NCBI RefSeq assembly: GCF_009834345.1
Contig: NZ_CP035042.1
Coordinates: 3,844,001-3,908,000, forward strand
Direction: 5' to 3'
DNA: 64,000 nt
Source: Billgrantia tianxiuensis
Lineage (GTDB): Bacteria; Pseudomonadota; Gammaproteobacteria; Pseudomonadales; Halomonadaceae
Shown: positions 55,022 through 64,000 of the stretch, in pieces
Layout: the number at the start of each line of letters is the position of its first letter
Position numbering within the stretch: position 1 is the first letter of the stretch
The notes under the pieces: model-generated
The model's database searches: none
What the model was told of the DNA's origin: nothing
Seen by the model: only the letters and a program-made list of their open reading frames with translations
Translations under genes and position numbers: made by a program

Positions 55022-56201
55022 GGCGGGCCTGCCCGATGAACACGCCGCTGAAGGTCTGGTTGAGGTGCAGACCGCTGCAGTGTTCGCCGTAGGTGTTGAA
55101 ACCGAGGATGCGCTCGCGCCGGTAGAACGCCTTGGCGGCCGCTTGCAGCCCGTCCTGCTCGAGTTCGAGGCGGCGCAGGAAGCAGTCGCAGCCGATGATG
55201 CACTCGGCGGGCCCCAGGCGTTCGGCGATAGTATCGATCTCGCGTCCGAGATCCGCCAGCAGGTCGCTGCTCTGCATGGCGGTGAGTACGATGCCGGTCT
55301 CCACCGCACAGTAGAAGCTCAGGCTGAGGTCGGGATTGACGCCCTGGATGGCGCGTACGTAGGTCTTGTCGTGGAGCCTGACCGCCAGCGGATGGCGGGC
55401 GAACAGCTCGGGGCTGAGCGCCTCCACCGGGCAGCCCACCAAGCGCGCATACTCCAATGCGGCGGGCTCGGCATTGAGTTCCAGCACCCGGCGACGCTCG
55501 CGATCGGCGGCGGTGACGACCAGCTTCTCGCCGCGCGGGCGCAGGTGATGGGTCGAGAGCACCTCGAAATCCAGCTCGGTGTTGACCATCAGCACCACGG
55601 CGGCGCGATCATGGAAGGCCCCTTCGCCGTAGACGTGGGTACCGGTCAGGCGGTTGTCATCACCGGCGCTGCCACCGAAGTGGGGGATGCCGGCCAATAC
55701 CGAGGTCAGGGTCAGCAGCACCAGCTCCTCGCAGGCCGAGAGGCCGTCGAGCAGGGTCATGGCGAAGGTGTGGCCCTTGAGCGGCGCCACCCCCGAACGG
55801 GTGCAATGTTCCATCAACTGGTCGGTGATGCGCTGGGCGTCGAGCAGGGTGAAGCGGTCCAGCTCGCGGATCAGCCGGTAGTCGAGGGCAAAGGCACGGC
55901 GATCGAAGCCTACCGCCACGATGGAGCCGCGCGAGTAGCCCTCGACGCCCAGCTCACCCGCCGTGGTGCAGCCGCACAGCTTGACGCCCCCCAGGTGGGC
56001 CTCCAGCGCCGCCGCCAGGGCCGGCAGATCGTATTCGGCGGAACAGAAGAACAGCACGCCTTCCAGGTAGGGGTTGAGCAACTGGCTGGCCAGGTACTGG
56101 GCGGCCTGCTCGGGATCGCTGGCGGAGGTCTGCGCCACCCACAGCGGTCCATCCAGTGCGACTGCGCCACTCTCCTGCGGCACCGCTAGCGGCAATTGCA
56201 T
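55011..56201 (-). CDS. FIST-domain sensor protein (NosP-like)
   Basis: A 396-residue protein with FIST N (about residues 25-220, VLFFCSAEYDLPAL, LCGCTTAGELGVEGYSRGS) and FIST C (about 225-370, ending FNTYGEHCSGLHLNQTFSG). No signal or membrane segment. In Pseudomonas, FIST proteins such as NosP bind heme and nitric oxide and inhibit the partner kinase. Here the partner gene starts inside the last codons of this one. Whether this protein binds heme cannot be judged from sequence alone. Confidence 0.9.
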   Translation of the reverse strand: MQLPLAVPQESGAVALDGPLWVAQTSASDPEQAAQYLASQLLNPYLEGVLFFCSAEYDLPALAAALEAHLGGVKLCGCTTAGELGVEGYSRGSIVAVGFDRRAFALDYRLIRELDRFTLLDAQRITDQLMEHCTRSGVAPLKGHTFAMTLLDGLSACEELVLLTLTSVLAGIPHFGGSAGDDNRLTGTHVYGEGAFHDRAAVVLMVNTELDFEVLSTHHLRPRGEKLVVTAADRERRRVLELNAEPAALEYARLVGCPVEALSPELFARHPLAVRLHDKTYVRAIQGVNPDLSLSFYCAVETGIVLTAMQSSDLLADLGREIDTIAERLGPAECIIGCDCFLRRLELEQDGLQAAAKAFYRRERILGFNTYGEHCSGLHLNQTFSGVFIGQARRGH

Positions 56202-56318
56202 GTCAGGCCTCTCGCAATCCAGATACTCGCTTTCAGTCTATGCCTTGATGCAGGGCAGCAACATAGCACTTGAGTGTCGAAGCCCAGATCAGGAGATAGG
56301 ACCAAGGTCGTAGACCTC

Positions 56319-58054
56319 TCAGCGCGACTCGCGACCGAGCAGCTGGCTCAATACGGCGCGCAGCTTGCCCGGCCGCACCGGCTTGTGCAACAGCGGGAGG
56401 TCGAGCCCGGCCAGGCTTCGCCGCCACTCCTCGGAGCGGTCCGCGGTGATCACTACCGCCGGCAGCGTTGGCTGTCGCCAGTGTCGGCGCAGTTTCTCCA
56501 CCAAGCGATCGCCCGTTTCTCCTGCATCCAAGTGCAGGTCCACCAGCAGTACGTCGGGCGCGGCGAGCCCCTGGGCCAGCGCCTCGTCAAGATCGTGGGC
56601 GGTATGGCACTCCATGCCCCACTGCTCGAGCAGCGCCTGCATGCCCAGCAGGATACGACTGTCGTTGTCCACCACCAGCATGCGCCGGCCCTGCAACGGA
56701 CTCTCGGGCAACGCCGTCACGCTCGCTGCCTCCAGGGCGGGAGAAGGCTGGCCGATCGGCACCCGCACGGCAAAACGCGAACCGCGGCCCGGCCTGGACG
56801 TCACTTCTATCGCCATGTCCAGGCGCTGGCAGATCCGCTCGACGATTGCCAGGCCCAGCCCCACGCCCTGGCGATTGCGAGCCCGTTCGGCATTGAGCTG
56901 GTGGTACTCCTCGAAGATCGCCTGGAGCTGATCGGCGGGAATGCCAGGACCGCTGTCGTGCACCTCGATGGAGACGGCGTCGCCCCTGCGCCGCACGCCA
57001 GCAACACGCTGCCCGACTCGGTGTAGCGACAGGCATTGGAAAGCAGATTACGCAGCACCCGGCCGAGCAGCCGAAAGTCGCTGTCGACGCATAGCGAACT
57101 CTCCACGCAGCGAAAGCGCAGCGCCTTGCGCTGGGCGCGCGGGGCATATTCGGCCACCAGCCCGCACAGCATGCGCGAAAGCGAGAAACACTCGCGCTGT
57201 GGCTGGATACGTTCCTGATCGAGCCGGGCAATGTCCAACAGGTCGGTCAGCAGCTCCTCGGCACCCTCCAGGGAGAGATGGATGGTGTCGACCAGCCGGC
57301 TGGTGTCGGCATCGAACTTGCGCTCGCGCAGGGTGGAGACCAGCAGGCGGGCGGCGTTTAGCGGCTGCAACAGGTCGTGGCTGGCCGCCGCCAGGTAGCG
57401 ATCCTTGCTGCGGTTGGCCTCCTGGGCCAGATCGCGCGCCGCACGCAGTTGCTCCTCGATCAAGCGACGTTCGGCCACCTCCCCGGCCAGGTCGGCATTG
57501 AGCTGTTCCAGGCGCTGGGTACGCTCGCGCACCCTGGCCTCGAGTCGGGCATTGAGCGCCAGCAGTTCCTGTCGCGCGCGCTCGCGCTCGGTGATGTCGG
57601 CAACGAAACCCTCGACCAGGATCTCCTCGCCCTGATCCGGCTTGCGCAGCAGGGTCAGAGCCACCGGCACCCGCCTGCCGTCGCTGCCGGCAAGCCAGGT
57701 GGTGAACCCCTGCAGATGGCCCCGTTCATGCAACAGGGCCGCCACCCGCTGCGCCTCCCCGGGTTCGGCGAACAGTGCCTCGATCGAGGCACAGCGCTCC
57801 AGCGTGGCAGCCACGTCGGCATCGCCCAGCATCGCTGCCAGGGCCGGATTGGCGGCCAGCAGACGCCCGCCCAGCGAGGCCTGGAAGATGCCGTGCAGGG
57901 CATTCTCGAACAGCCACTTGTAGCGGTTGCGCTCGGCCTCGAGTTCGGCCATGCGCGCCGTCAGTTCGGGGTAATAGCTCTTGCGCGCCGACTGCTGGCC
58001 AAGGCCCAGCAGTTGGCTGACCGAATAACCGTCGGGGTCGGTCACCTTCTTCAT
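56319..58054 (-). CDS. Hybrid sensor histidine kinase with one PAS domain (ErcS-like), frame broken once near 56998
   Basis: When restored this is a 578-residue soluble kinase. It has an N-terminal coiled coil, a PAS domain (about residues 45-165), the H-box [18 protein letters not shown], the ATPase domain (VLRNLLSNACRYTESGSVLL, GVGLGLAIVERI) and a receiver (MLVVDNDSR, LLVDLHLD). The frame breaks after SGSVLL; adding one base to the CC at 56998-56999 gives VLLGVRRRGDAVSIEVHDSG. It is 16 bp after the iron alcohol dehydrogenase gene, as ercS follows ercA in Pseudomonas. Its H-box is nearly identical to that of the neighbouring hybrid kinase. Confidence 0.85.
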
Positions 58055-58070
58055 CGGCCACCTGCCGGCG

Positions 58071-59232
58071 TCACAGCGCCTCCTCGTACACCACCTGGAC
58101 GTCGCGCGGGCCGGAGCGCCGCGGATTGGTCAGGATGCAGGGATCCTCCAGCGCGTGGCGCGCCAGGAACGGCACGTCGCTGGTGCTGACGCCGACCCTG
58201 CCGAGGGTGCCGGTCAGGCCCACGGCACGCTTGAGTTCGATCAGGTGATCGAGCAGGCGGACCTTCACCTGCCCGTGGTTCAGGCCGCGGCAGTCGATGC
58301 CCAGGGTTTCGGCGATGCGGGTAAAGCGCTCCGGTGCGGCCTCGAAGTTGTAGGCCACCACATGCTCCAGCAGCAGCGAGTTGCACAAGCCATGGGGCAG
58401 ATCGAGAAAGCCGCCGAGACTGTGCGACATGGCATGTACCGCCCCAGGATGGCGTTGGAGAACGCCAGCCCCGCCTGCATGCTGCCCAGCATCACCTGGG
58501 AACGCAGCTCCAGGTCGTGGGGGCCTGTACCAGCGCCACCAGATGTCCGTTGATCAGTCGCATCGCCTCCAGGGCATGGGCATCGGTGAGCGGCCCGCTG
58601 CCGGTGGAGACGAAGGCTTCGATGGCATGTACCAGCGCGTCGACGCCGGTGCAGGCCGTGAGGAAGGGACTCATGGTCAGGGTGACCTGGGGGTCGATCA
58701 GCGAGACGTCCGGCACCACCGACTTGCTGACGATGGAGAATTTCATGCGCCGCTGCTGATCGGAAATGATCGCGAACTGGGAGATGTCCGCCGAGGTGCC
58801 CGCCGTGGTGGGCACGAAGATCAGCGGCGGAATCGGCACCCGCAGGGTATCGACGCCCTCGAAGTCGATGATGTGGCCGTCGTGGGCGACGACGATGCCG
58901 ATGCCCTTGGCGCAGTCCATGGGGCTGCCGCCGCCGATCGCCACGATGGCCTGGGCACCCATCTCGCGGTACACCATGGCCCCCTCCATCACCTCCTCGG
59001 CGCGCGGGTTGGGCGACACCGAGGTGAAGCGCTGGCAGACGATGCCCTGGGCCGCCAGGTCCGTCTCCACCTCCTCGACCCAGCCGGCGAGAACGACGCC
59101 GGGGTCCGACACCAGCAGCACCCGCTCGGCACCGAAGGTGGCCACGTAGTTGGCCACGGCGCGACGCGCGCCGTCACCGAAGATGATCTCGGGAGCCACG
59201 AACTTGCGCAGCTCGGTGATACTGGATGCCAT
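58071..59232 (-). CDS. ercA: Iron-containing alcohol dehydrogenase (ErcA-like), frame broken at two sites
   Basis: When restored this is a 387-residue group III alcohol dehydrogenase. The NAD-binding half shows IVAIGGGSPMDCAKGIGIV and FVPTTAGTSADIS; the iron site includes ACTGVDALVHAIEAFVS and, after repair, AVHAMSHSLGGFLDLPHG. The first break is in the GGGGG at 58519-58523 (after LVQAP), the second in the CCCC at 58442-58445 (after NAILG). Adding one base at each gives LVQAPHDLELRSQVML and NAILGAVHAMSHS. In P. aeruginosa, ErcA has a regulatory role in ethanol oxidation beside the ErcS kinase. Both breaks look like assembly errors. Confidence 0.85.
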
Positions 59233-59379
59233 GCAGGTTCTCCCGCTCGACGCTGACCGGTAGCGAGGTACGGCCGAGATCAGCGGTGTCTTGTTATATC
59301 GTCGCCTAGCGCGGGCGCATTATGGTCATGGTAAGAGCTGCTCCGATGCGGTGCCCTTCGCCCTTGGTCGTGTACCCTC

Positions 59380-60525
59380 TCAGCCGCGCCGGAAAGTGCG
59401 CGAATTCCTCGACTGCCGGGATACCAGCGCCTCGATGCCCCGCCCTTCGGGCTTGTCTCCGGCCTCGGCCCGGGCCAGCTCGATCAGCTCGCGCTTCGGC
59501 GACTTGCTGCACACCGGGTCGGTCGCCGCCGGATCGCCGGTCAACAGGTACGCCTGGCAACGACAGCCGGCGTGATCCTGGTGGCGCTCGCTGCAACCAC
59601 GGCAGGGTTCGCGCATCCAGGCGTCGCCACGGAAGCGGTTGAAGGCCTCGCTGGCGTACCAGATATCCTCCAGCGAGCGGTCGCCCACGCGGGGAAAGCT
59701 CATCGGCAGCTCGCGCGCACTGTGACACGGCAGCACGGCGCCGTCCGGCGCTACGGTGAGGAAGATCGCCCCCCAGCCGCCCATGCACGCCTTGGGGCGC
59801 TCGGCGTAGTAGTCGGGCACCACGAACAGCAGCCGCATCTCCCGCCCGCGCGCGGCAAGACGCTGGCGCCACTGCTGCGTCACCTCCTCGGCACGTTCGA
59901 CCTGGGCCCGGCTCGGCAGCAGCCCGGCACGGTTGAGTCTGGCCCAGCCGTAGTACTGGCAGCTAGCCAGTTCCACCGCATCCGCGCCCAGCTCGTCGCA
60001 CAGGGCGATCAGTCGATCGACGTCGTCGATGTTGTGGCGGTGCAGGACCACGTTGAGCACCATGGGATAGCCGGCCGCCTTGACCGCCCGGGCCATGGCC
60101 AGCTTGGCGGCATGAGCCTTGGCCGAGCCGGCCACGGCGGCAGCCATCTCGGGATCCGCCGCCTGCAGGCTGATCTGGATGTGATCCAGCCCCGCCTCGC
60201 GCAACGCCTCGATCCGGGCACCATCCAGCCCCACGCCGGAGGTGATCAGGTTGGTGTAGAAGCCAAGCCGCCTCGCCTCGGCGACCAGAGTCTCCAGGTC
60301 GCGCCGCACCAGCGGTTCGCCGCCCGAGAAGCCAAGCTGCACCGCGCCCATGGCCCGCGCCTGACGCAGCACGTCGATCCACGCATCGGTGTCGAGTTCG
60401 TCGCGGTAGCGGGCAAAGTCGAGTGGGTTGGAACAGTAGGGGCACTGCAGCGGGCAGCGATAGGTCAGCTCGGCCAGCAGCCACAGGGGGGCACCGATCG
60501 CTTCGACACCATGCCGCTCGCTCAT
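59380..60525 (-). CDS. pqqE: PqqA peptide cyclase PqqE (radical SAM)
   Basis: A 381-residue radical SAM/SPASM enzyme that forms the Glu-Tyr cross-link in PqqA, the first step of PQQ synthesis. The SAM cluster motif is CPLQCPYC (C-x3-C-x2-C) near residues 29-36. The SPASM domain Cys residues are seen in [20 protein letters not shown] and [20 protein letters not shown]. It overlaps pqqD by four bases and is the last pqq gene. Confidence 0.96.
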   Translation of the reverse strand: MSERHGVEAIGAPLWLLAELTYRCPLQCPYCSNPLDFARYRDELDTDAWIDVLRQARAMGAVQLGFSGGEPLVRRDLETLVAEARRLGFYTNLITSGVGLDGARIEALREAGLDHIQISLQAADPEMAAAVAGSAKAHAAKLAMARAVKAAGYPMVLNVVLHRHNIDDVDRLIALCDELGADAVELASCQYYGWARLNRAGLLPSRAQVERAEEVTQQWRQRLAARGREMRLLFVVPDYYAERPKACMGGWGAIFLTVAPDGAVLPCHSARELPMSFPRVGDRSLEDIWYASEAFNRFRGDAWMREPCRGCSERHQDHAGCRCQAYLLTGDPAATDPVCSKSPKRELIELARAEAGDKPEGRGIEALVSRQSRNSRTFRRG

Positions 60526-60797
60526 GGCGTCACCGCTACCAGCCAGCCTTGCCGCTGCGCTTCGTCGAGAAACTCCGCCACATCGTCACCGATGCCGCTA
60601 GCCTCGGGAAAGCGCGCCTCCAGCATCGCGACGATATCCGCCTGGCGGCGCTGGCCATCGATCAGCGCCAAGATGGCGCCGGCACTCTCGTTGAGCTGCA
60701 CCATGCCCTCGGGATAGAGCAGCACGTGACGGCCCTGGACCTCCTCCCACTGCAGCCGCCAGCCGGGGCGCAGCGCCGGCACCGTCTGCGGGCTCAT
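60522..60797 (-). CDS. pqqD: PQQ synthesis peptide chaperone PqqD
   Basis: A 91-residue RiPP recognition element protein that holds PqqA and delivers it to PqqE. Conserved landmarks are [31 protein letters not shown] and the C-terminal [11 protein letters not shown]. The ATG at 60797 overlaps the pqqC stop; a frame extension to 61214 is only the shadow of pqqC. Confidence 0.94.
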   Translation of the reverse strand: MSPQTVPALRPGWRLQWEEVQGRHVLLYPEGMVQLNESAGAILALIDGQRRQADIVAMLEARFPEASGIGDDVAEFLDEAQRQGWLVAVTP

Positions 60798-61561
60798 GCC
60801 AACCCCCGATGAAATACGGCCCGGTCGGTCACACTGTGATAAGGCGGCCGGTCGAGCTGATAAGCCAGGGTCATGGCATCGAGCATGCTCCACAGCACGT
60901 CGAGCTTGAACTGCAGGATATCGAGGGCGCGCTGCTGGGTTTCCACGGTGGTACACACCGTGAGGGCCACCTCCAGGCCGTGCTCGACATCGCGCCGCGC
61001 CTCCTTCAGGCGCTTGCGGAAGTAGCCGTAGCCGGCCTCGTCGATCCAGGGGTAGTGGCCCGGCCAGGTGTCGAGCCGGCTCTGGTGCGCCAGGGGCGCG
61101 AACAGCTCGGTGAGCGACGAGATCGCCGCCTCCTGCCAGCTCGCCCGGCGCACGAAGTTGACGTAGGCGTCGACGGCGAAGCGCACACCGGGCAGCACGT
61201 GCTCCTGGGCCCACAGTTCGTCGCGGGTCAGCCCCACCGCCTCGCCCAGGGTCAGCCAGGCCTCGATGCCGCCTGCGTCATCATCGCGACCGTCGTGGTC
61301 GAGCAGGCGTTGGATCCAGCGGCGGCGGGTGGCGGCGTCCGGGCAGTTGGCCAGCAGCGCGGCGTCCTTCTGCGGGATCATCACCTGGTAGTAGAAGCGG
61401 TTGGCCACCCAACCACGGATCTGCTCCGGCGTGGCGCGCCCTTCGGCCATGTCGACCTGATAAGGGTGGTGAATATGGTAATAGGCGCCCTTGGCCATCA
61501 GGGCCTCACGAAAGGCCTCGGGCGTGAGTGCAACCGTAAGCGGTGTGTGCACGGCGTTCAT
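60794..61561 (-). CDS. pqqC: Pyrroloquinoline-quinone synthase PqqC
   Basis: A 255-residue cofactor-free oxidase catalysing the final eight-electron oxidation and ring closure to PQQ. Landmarks are [33 protein letters not shown] and the C-terminal [22 protein letters not shown] lies before the ATG at 61561; upstream open frame to 61894 is not part of the gene. It follows pqqB by 62 bp and overlaps pqqD by four bases. Confidence 0.96.
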   Translation of the reverse strand: MNAVHTPLTVALTPEAFREALMAKGAYYHIHHPYQVDMAEGRATPEQIRGWVANRFYYQVMIPQKDAALLANCPDAATRRRWIQRLLDHDGRDDDAGGIEAWLTLGEAVGLTRDELWAQEHVLPGVRFAVDAYVNFVRRASWQEAAISSLTELFAPLAHQSRLDTWPGHYPWIDEAGYGYFRKRLKEARRDVEHGLEVALTVCTTVETQQRALDILQFKLDVLWSMLDAMTLAYQLDRPPYHSVTDRAVFHRGLA

Positions 61562-61623
61562 ATCGACCTCTTTTATTCTTTTGTTGTTGCTGTTCAGCGG
61601 TGTGCCGCCGGTTCGCCAAGCGG

Positions 61624-62553
61624 CTACAGAGTGAGCCGCATGCCGTCGAAGGCCACTTCGATGCCGTGCCGGTCCAGAACGGCGCGCTCGGCTGAGGTTT
61701 CGTCCAGTACCGGATTGGTGTTGTTGATATGGATGAGAATGCACTGCGTCGTCTCTGGCAATGCATCGAGTTCGGCGATCATGCCGCTCTCCCCGGCCAG
61801 CGCCAGATGGCCCATCTCGCGTCCGGTGGCATGGCCGATACCAAGGCGCACCATCTCGTCGTCGTGCCACAGCGTGCCATCCACCAGCACGCAATCGGCC
61901 TGCTGCATCAGCTCCCGCGCCGCATCGCTCGGCTCGCCCAGACCGGGCCCGTAGAACAGCGTGCCTCCCGTCAGCGTGTCGCGCAGCAGCAGCCCCAGGT
62001 TATCGCCGACGGTCGGTGCGCCACGGCGCGGAGAATAAGGCGGTGCATTGGAGCTCAGCGAGAGCGCAGTGATCTCGAGCCCTGGGCAGCTCGGCACCTG
62101 GAAGGTACAGCGCTCACGCTCACCTGCCAGCGGGATCTCGCGCCAGTTGAGCCCACCGTTCCAGTGGCGCAGCATGGGAAACAGCGGAAAGCCGCTGGAG
62201 AGGTCCTCATGCACGCTGGGCGTGCACCAGACATCGAGCGGGCAACCCTCACGCAATGACAGCAGCCCGCTGACGTGATCGATCTGGGCATCCACCAGCA
62301 GCACCTCGGCAATGCCGGTGTGGCGCAGGCCACGCCTGGGAAAGAGCGCCGGAGAGGCACCAAGCTGAGCGCGAATGTCGGGCGAAGCGTTGCACAGCAG
62401 CCAGCGCTCACCATCCATGCTCACCGCTATCGACGACTGGGTTCTCGCCACGAGGCCGGCGCGCCCCCGCCGCACGTCATGACAATTGCGACAGTTGCAG
62501 TTCCACTGGGGGAAACCGCCCCCGGCCGCCGAACCGAGTATCAATACCTGCAT
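61624..62553 (-). CDS. pqqB: PQQ synthesis protein PqqB (MBL-fold oxidoreductase)
   Basis: A 309-residue metallo-beta-lactamase-fold protein, an iron-dependent hydroxylase acting on the Glu-Tyr intermediate. It starts [19 protein letters not shown], includes [11 protein letters not shown] (Cys pair typical of PqqB) and [14 protein letters not shown], and ends in [10 protein letters not shown]. It lies 57 bp after pqqA. Length is normal (about 303-309). Confidence 0.96.
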   Translation of the reverse strand: MQVLILGSAAGGGFPQWNCNCRNCHDVRRGRAGLVARTQSSIAVSMDGERWLLCNASPDIRAQLGASPALFPRRGLRHTGIAEVLLVDAQIDHVSGLLSLREGCPLDVWCTPSVHEDLSSGFPLFPMLRHWNGGLNWREIPLAGERERCTFQVPSCPGLEITALSLSSNAPPYSPRRGAPTVGDNLGLLLRDTLTGGTLFYGPGLGEPSDAARELMQQADCVLVDGTLWHDDEMVRLGIGHATGREMGHLALAGESGMIAELDALPETTQCILIHINNTNPVLDETSAERAVLDRHGIEVAFDGMRLTL

Positions 62554-62610
62554 GGTGCCCTCCTGATACCGACGGATGGAGCCGTTGCCGGCTCCATCCG
62601 TGGCAGTCGG

Positions 62611-62682
62611 TCAGCGGTTGGCGATATAGAGCGTGACCTCGAAGCCGAGGCGCAGATCACGAAAGCTGGGCTTGGTCCACAT
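62611..62682 (-). CDS. pqqA: PQQ precursor peptide PqqA
   Basis: A 23-codon gene reading [20 protein letters not shown] plus ANR. The Glu and Tyr of EVTLY, three residues apart, are the two residues cross-linked and converted into PQQ. AGGAG lies seven bases before the ATG. It heads pqqBCDE. The peptide differs from common forms only at conservative positions. Confidence 0.97.
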   Translation of the reverse strand: MWTKPSFRDLRLGFEVTLYIANR

Positions 62683-62775
62683 GGCGAGTCTCCTGGTGGG
62701 ATGGTCGGATCGATGAGCAGCCGTACGACATGCCGGCGACTCAGGTCCAGTAAATCATTCGATGCCCTGCCAGGA

Positions 62776-62789
62776 GGCAGTACTTTGGG
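62776..62789. promoter_or_regulatory. Motif GGCAGTACTTTGGG upstream of pqqA
   Basis: GGCAGTACTTTGGG lies 94 bp before pqqA in the divergent region. AGTACTTT also occurs at 51047-51054 before the CxxxCW protein/response regulator genes. On the minus strand it reads GTACTGCC, related to the TACTACC words at the other PQQ promoters. Confidence 0.35.
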
Positions 62790-62961
62790 GGAGTTCGGCT
62801 CGTTCGTTGGAGCCAGCAAGGAAGTCGTGCTGGCTCTGCTTGCCCAACATCGACCGAGCCTTGTGACAATCTCGAGGCTTTTCTACGTTGATGAGGGACT
62901 AGCGTTACGGACGCCTTCCCTCACTTTGCCTGCAAGGTGCGCCTGCAAGGAGCAACGCGAT

Positions 62962-64000
62962 ATGCAGCTTAATGGACCCCTGTCTCATCCTACCCTTTCT
63001 CTTCCCCGCTTTCCGCCCTTACTCTCGCCATGGCCACCGGCCTGAGCTATAGCGGCCTCGCCCATGCCGAGGTTCAGGCCACCCATGAAGAAGTGGCCTC
63101 AGGAGTGGAAAGTGAGGAGGCAACACTACGCGTCACCCGATTGGTGAGCGGTATCGAGCATCCCTGGGCCGTGACCTGGCTGGATGATGAAAGAATGTTG
63201 ATTACGGCCCGCCCCGGTCAGCTCTACCTGGTGGACGGCGACGAAGTGACCGAGGTCGGCAACCTGCCCAGGATCGACGCCGACGAAGATCAGCTCACTG
63301 CTCCCCAAGGTGGCAACCAGGGCGGCCTGCTGGATGTCGCCGTGCATCCCGATTACGCGAACAACGGCTGGATCTACTTTACCTATTCCAGTCCCGGCGA
63401 CGACGATTCGGTGATGGGCGACGAGGAGTACGGCACCGGCACGGCACTGGCCCGCGCCCGCCTGAGCGACGACGGCAGCGAACTCACCGATCTCGAGACA
63501 CTCTACGCCCAAGTACCGCGCACCGCTCCCGGTCGCCACTACGGCTCGCGCATCGTCTTTCCCGGTGATGGCAGCGTGATGTTCTCGATCGGCGATCGTG
63601 GCATCCGCTATCCGTCCCAGGATCTCACCGATCCGGGCGGTTCGATCATTCGTCTCAACGAGGATGGCGGCGCCCATGAAGAGAATCCCTTCATCGGCGT
63701 GGAGCCCGGCAACCTTCGCCCCGAGATCTTCTCCTACGGTCACCGCAACAACCAAGGGTTGGCGCTGCACCCCGACACCGGGGCACTGTGGGCCATCGAT
63801 CACGGCCCCTCGGGCGGTGGCGAACAGCTCTATATCGCCGAGGCCGGCAACAACCACGGCTGGCCACAGGTTGCCTTCGGCCGCGAATACTCCACCGACG
63901 AATTCATCGGCATCGGCGAGGAGGCGCCCGGCGTCACTCCCCCGGTACACGTGTGGTACGACACCCTGGCCCCGTCGGGACTGGCCTTCTATACCGGCGA
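62962..64000 (+). CDS. PQQ-dependent sugar dehydrogenase (soluble aldose type), 3' end outside window; frame probably broken near 63005-63018
   Basis: The N-terminal two thirds of a secreted quinoprotein of the soluble glucose/sorbosone dehydrogenase family, oxidising aldoses in the periplasm. The long open frame from 63030 contains GIEHPWAVTWLDDERMLITA, GNQGGLLDVAVHPDYANN, RHYGSRIVFPGDG, FSIGDRG and IFSYGHRNNQGLALHP. The ATG at 63030 has no ribosome site and starts inside a signal peptide. The ATG at 62962 has AAGGAG nine bases before it, and adding one C within 63004-63018 joins it in frame, giving a signal ending GLAHA. It would use the PQQ made by the neighbouring operon. Confidence 0.85.

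Overview
The window reads as a chromosomal piece of a high-GC, halotolerant gammaproteobacterium, most likely Halomonas or a close relative. The GH13 alpha-glucosidase at 9848-11458 keeps the length (536 aa) and catalytic residue numbering (D202, E271, D333) I associate with the Halomonas enzyme HaG. A BetT-type choline carrier, a Tat-exported TRAP binding protein and a complete PQQ/ethanol oxidation locus fit the same assignment. No rRNA, tRNA, CRISPR array, insertion sequence or prophage was seen.

Layout. 1-6463: end of a GhrA-type reductase, a NIT-domain chemoreceptor, the NAD salvage pair pncA-pncB, a DUF3108 protein and a LysO-type exporter. 6591-13892: a ThuEFG-type alpha-glucoside importer, alpha-glucosidase, ThuK-type ATPase and a LacI-family regulator, with a LacI-like operator in front. 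13911-21314: an RND efflux adaptor and pump, a BaeSR-like two-component system and a Spy-like periplasmic chaperone; matching direct-repeat boxes precede the pump operon and the chaperone gene. 21333-29424: TRAP transporter dctPQM, BetT with a BetI-type box, a SulP anion transporter and YjbQ. 29578-35717: a divergent stress island controlled by an ArsR-rhodanese fusion, with DsrE, MFS carrier, two ArsM-like methyltransferases (one fused to a MerC-like membrane domain), cupin, and an ECF sigma/anti-sigma pair.

35754-64000 is almost wholly devoted to PQQ-dependent alcohol oxidation. It holds adhP, an aldehyde dehydrogenase, a PQQ alcohol dehydrogenase with the Asp-Tyr-Asp signature of lanthanide enzymes, and its helpers (metallohydrolase, SoxYZ-like carrier, MxaJ/XoxJ-like binding protein, cytochrome c). 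A five-gene set of the 'PQQ-dependent catabolism-associated' kind follows: cupredoxin-like protein, binding protein, beta-propeller, ABC ATPase and ABC-2 permease. Then come a second ABC importer, a periplasmic CxxxCW rhodanese, a LuxR-type response regulator, two hybrid histidine kinases flanking a FIST sensor, an ErcA-like iron alcohol dehydrogenase, pqqABCDE, and a PQQ sugar dehydrogenase cut by the window edge. Alcohols would be oxidised in the periplasm to aldehydes, with electrons going to cytochrome c, and aldehydes cleared by the cytoplasmic dehydrogenases. The kinases and regulator probably set expression of the whole locus.

Caution on quality: eight apparent frameshifts in seven genes can each be repaired by adding one C or G, almost always within a C/G run. 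That pattern points to homopolymer errors in the assembly rather than real gene decay. These genes are annotated at their full restored extent, and the break positions are given.
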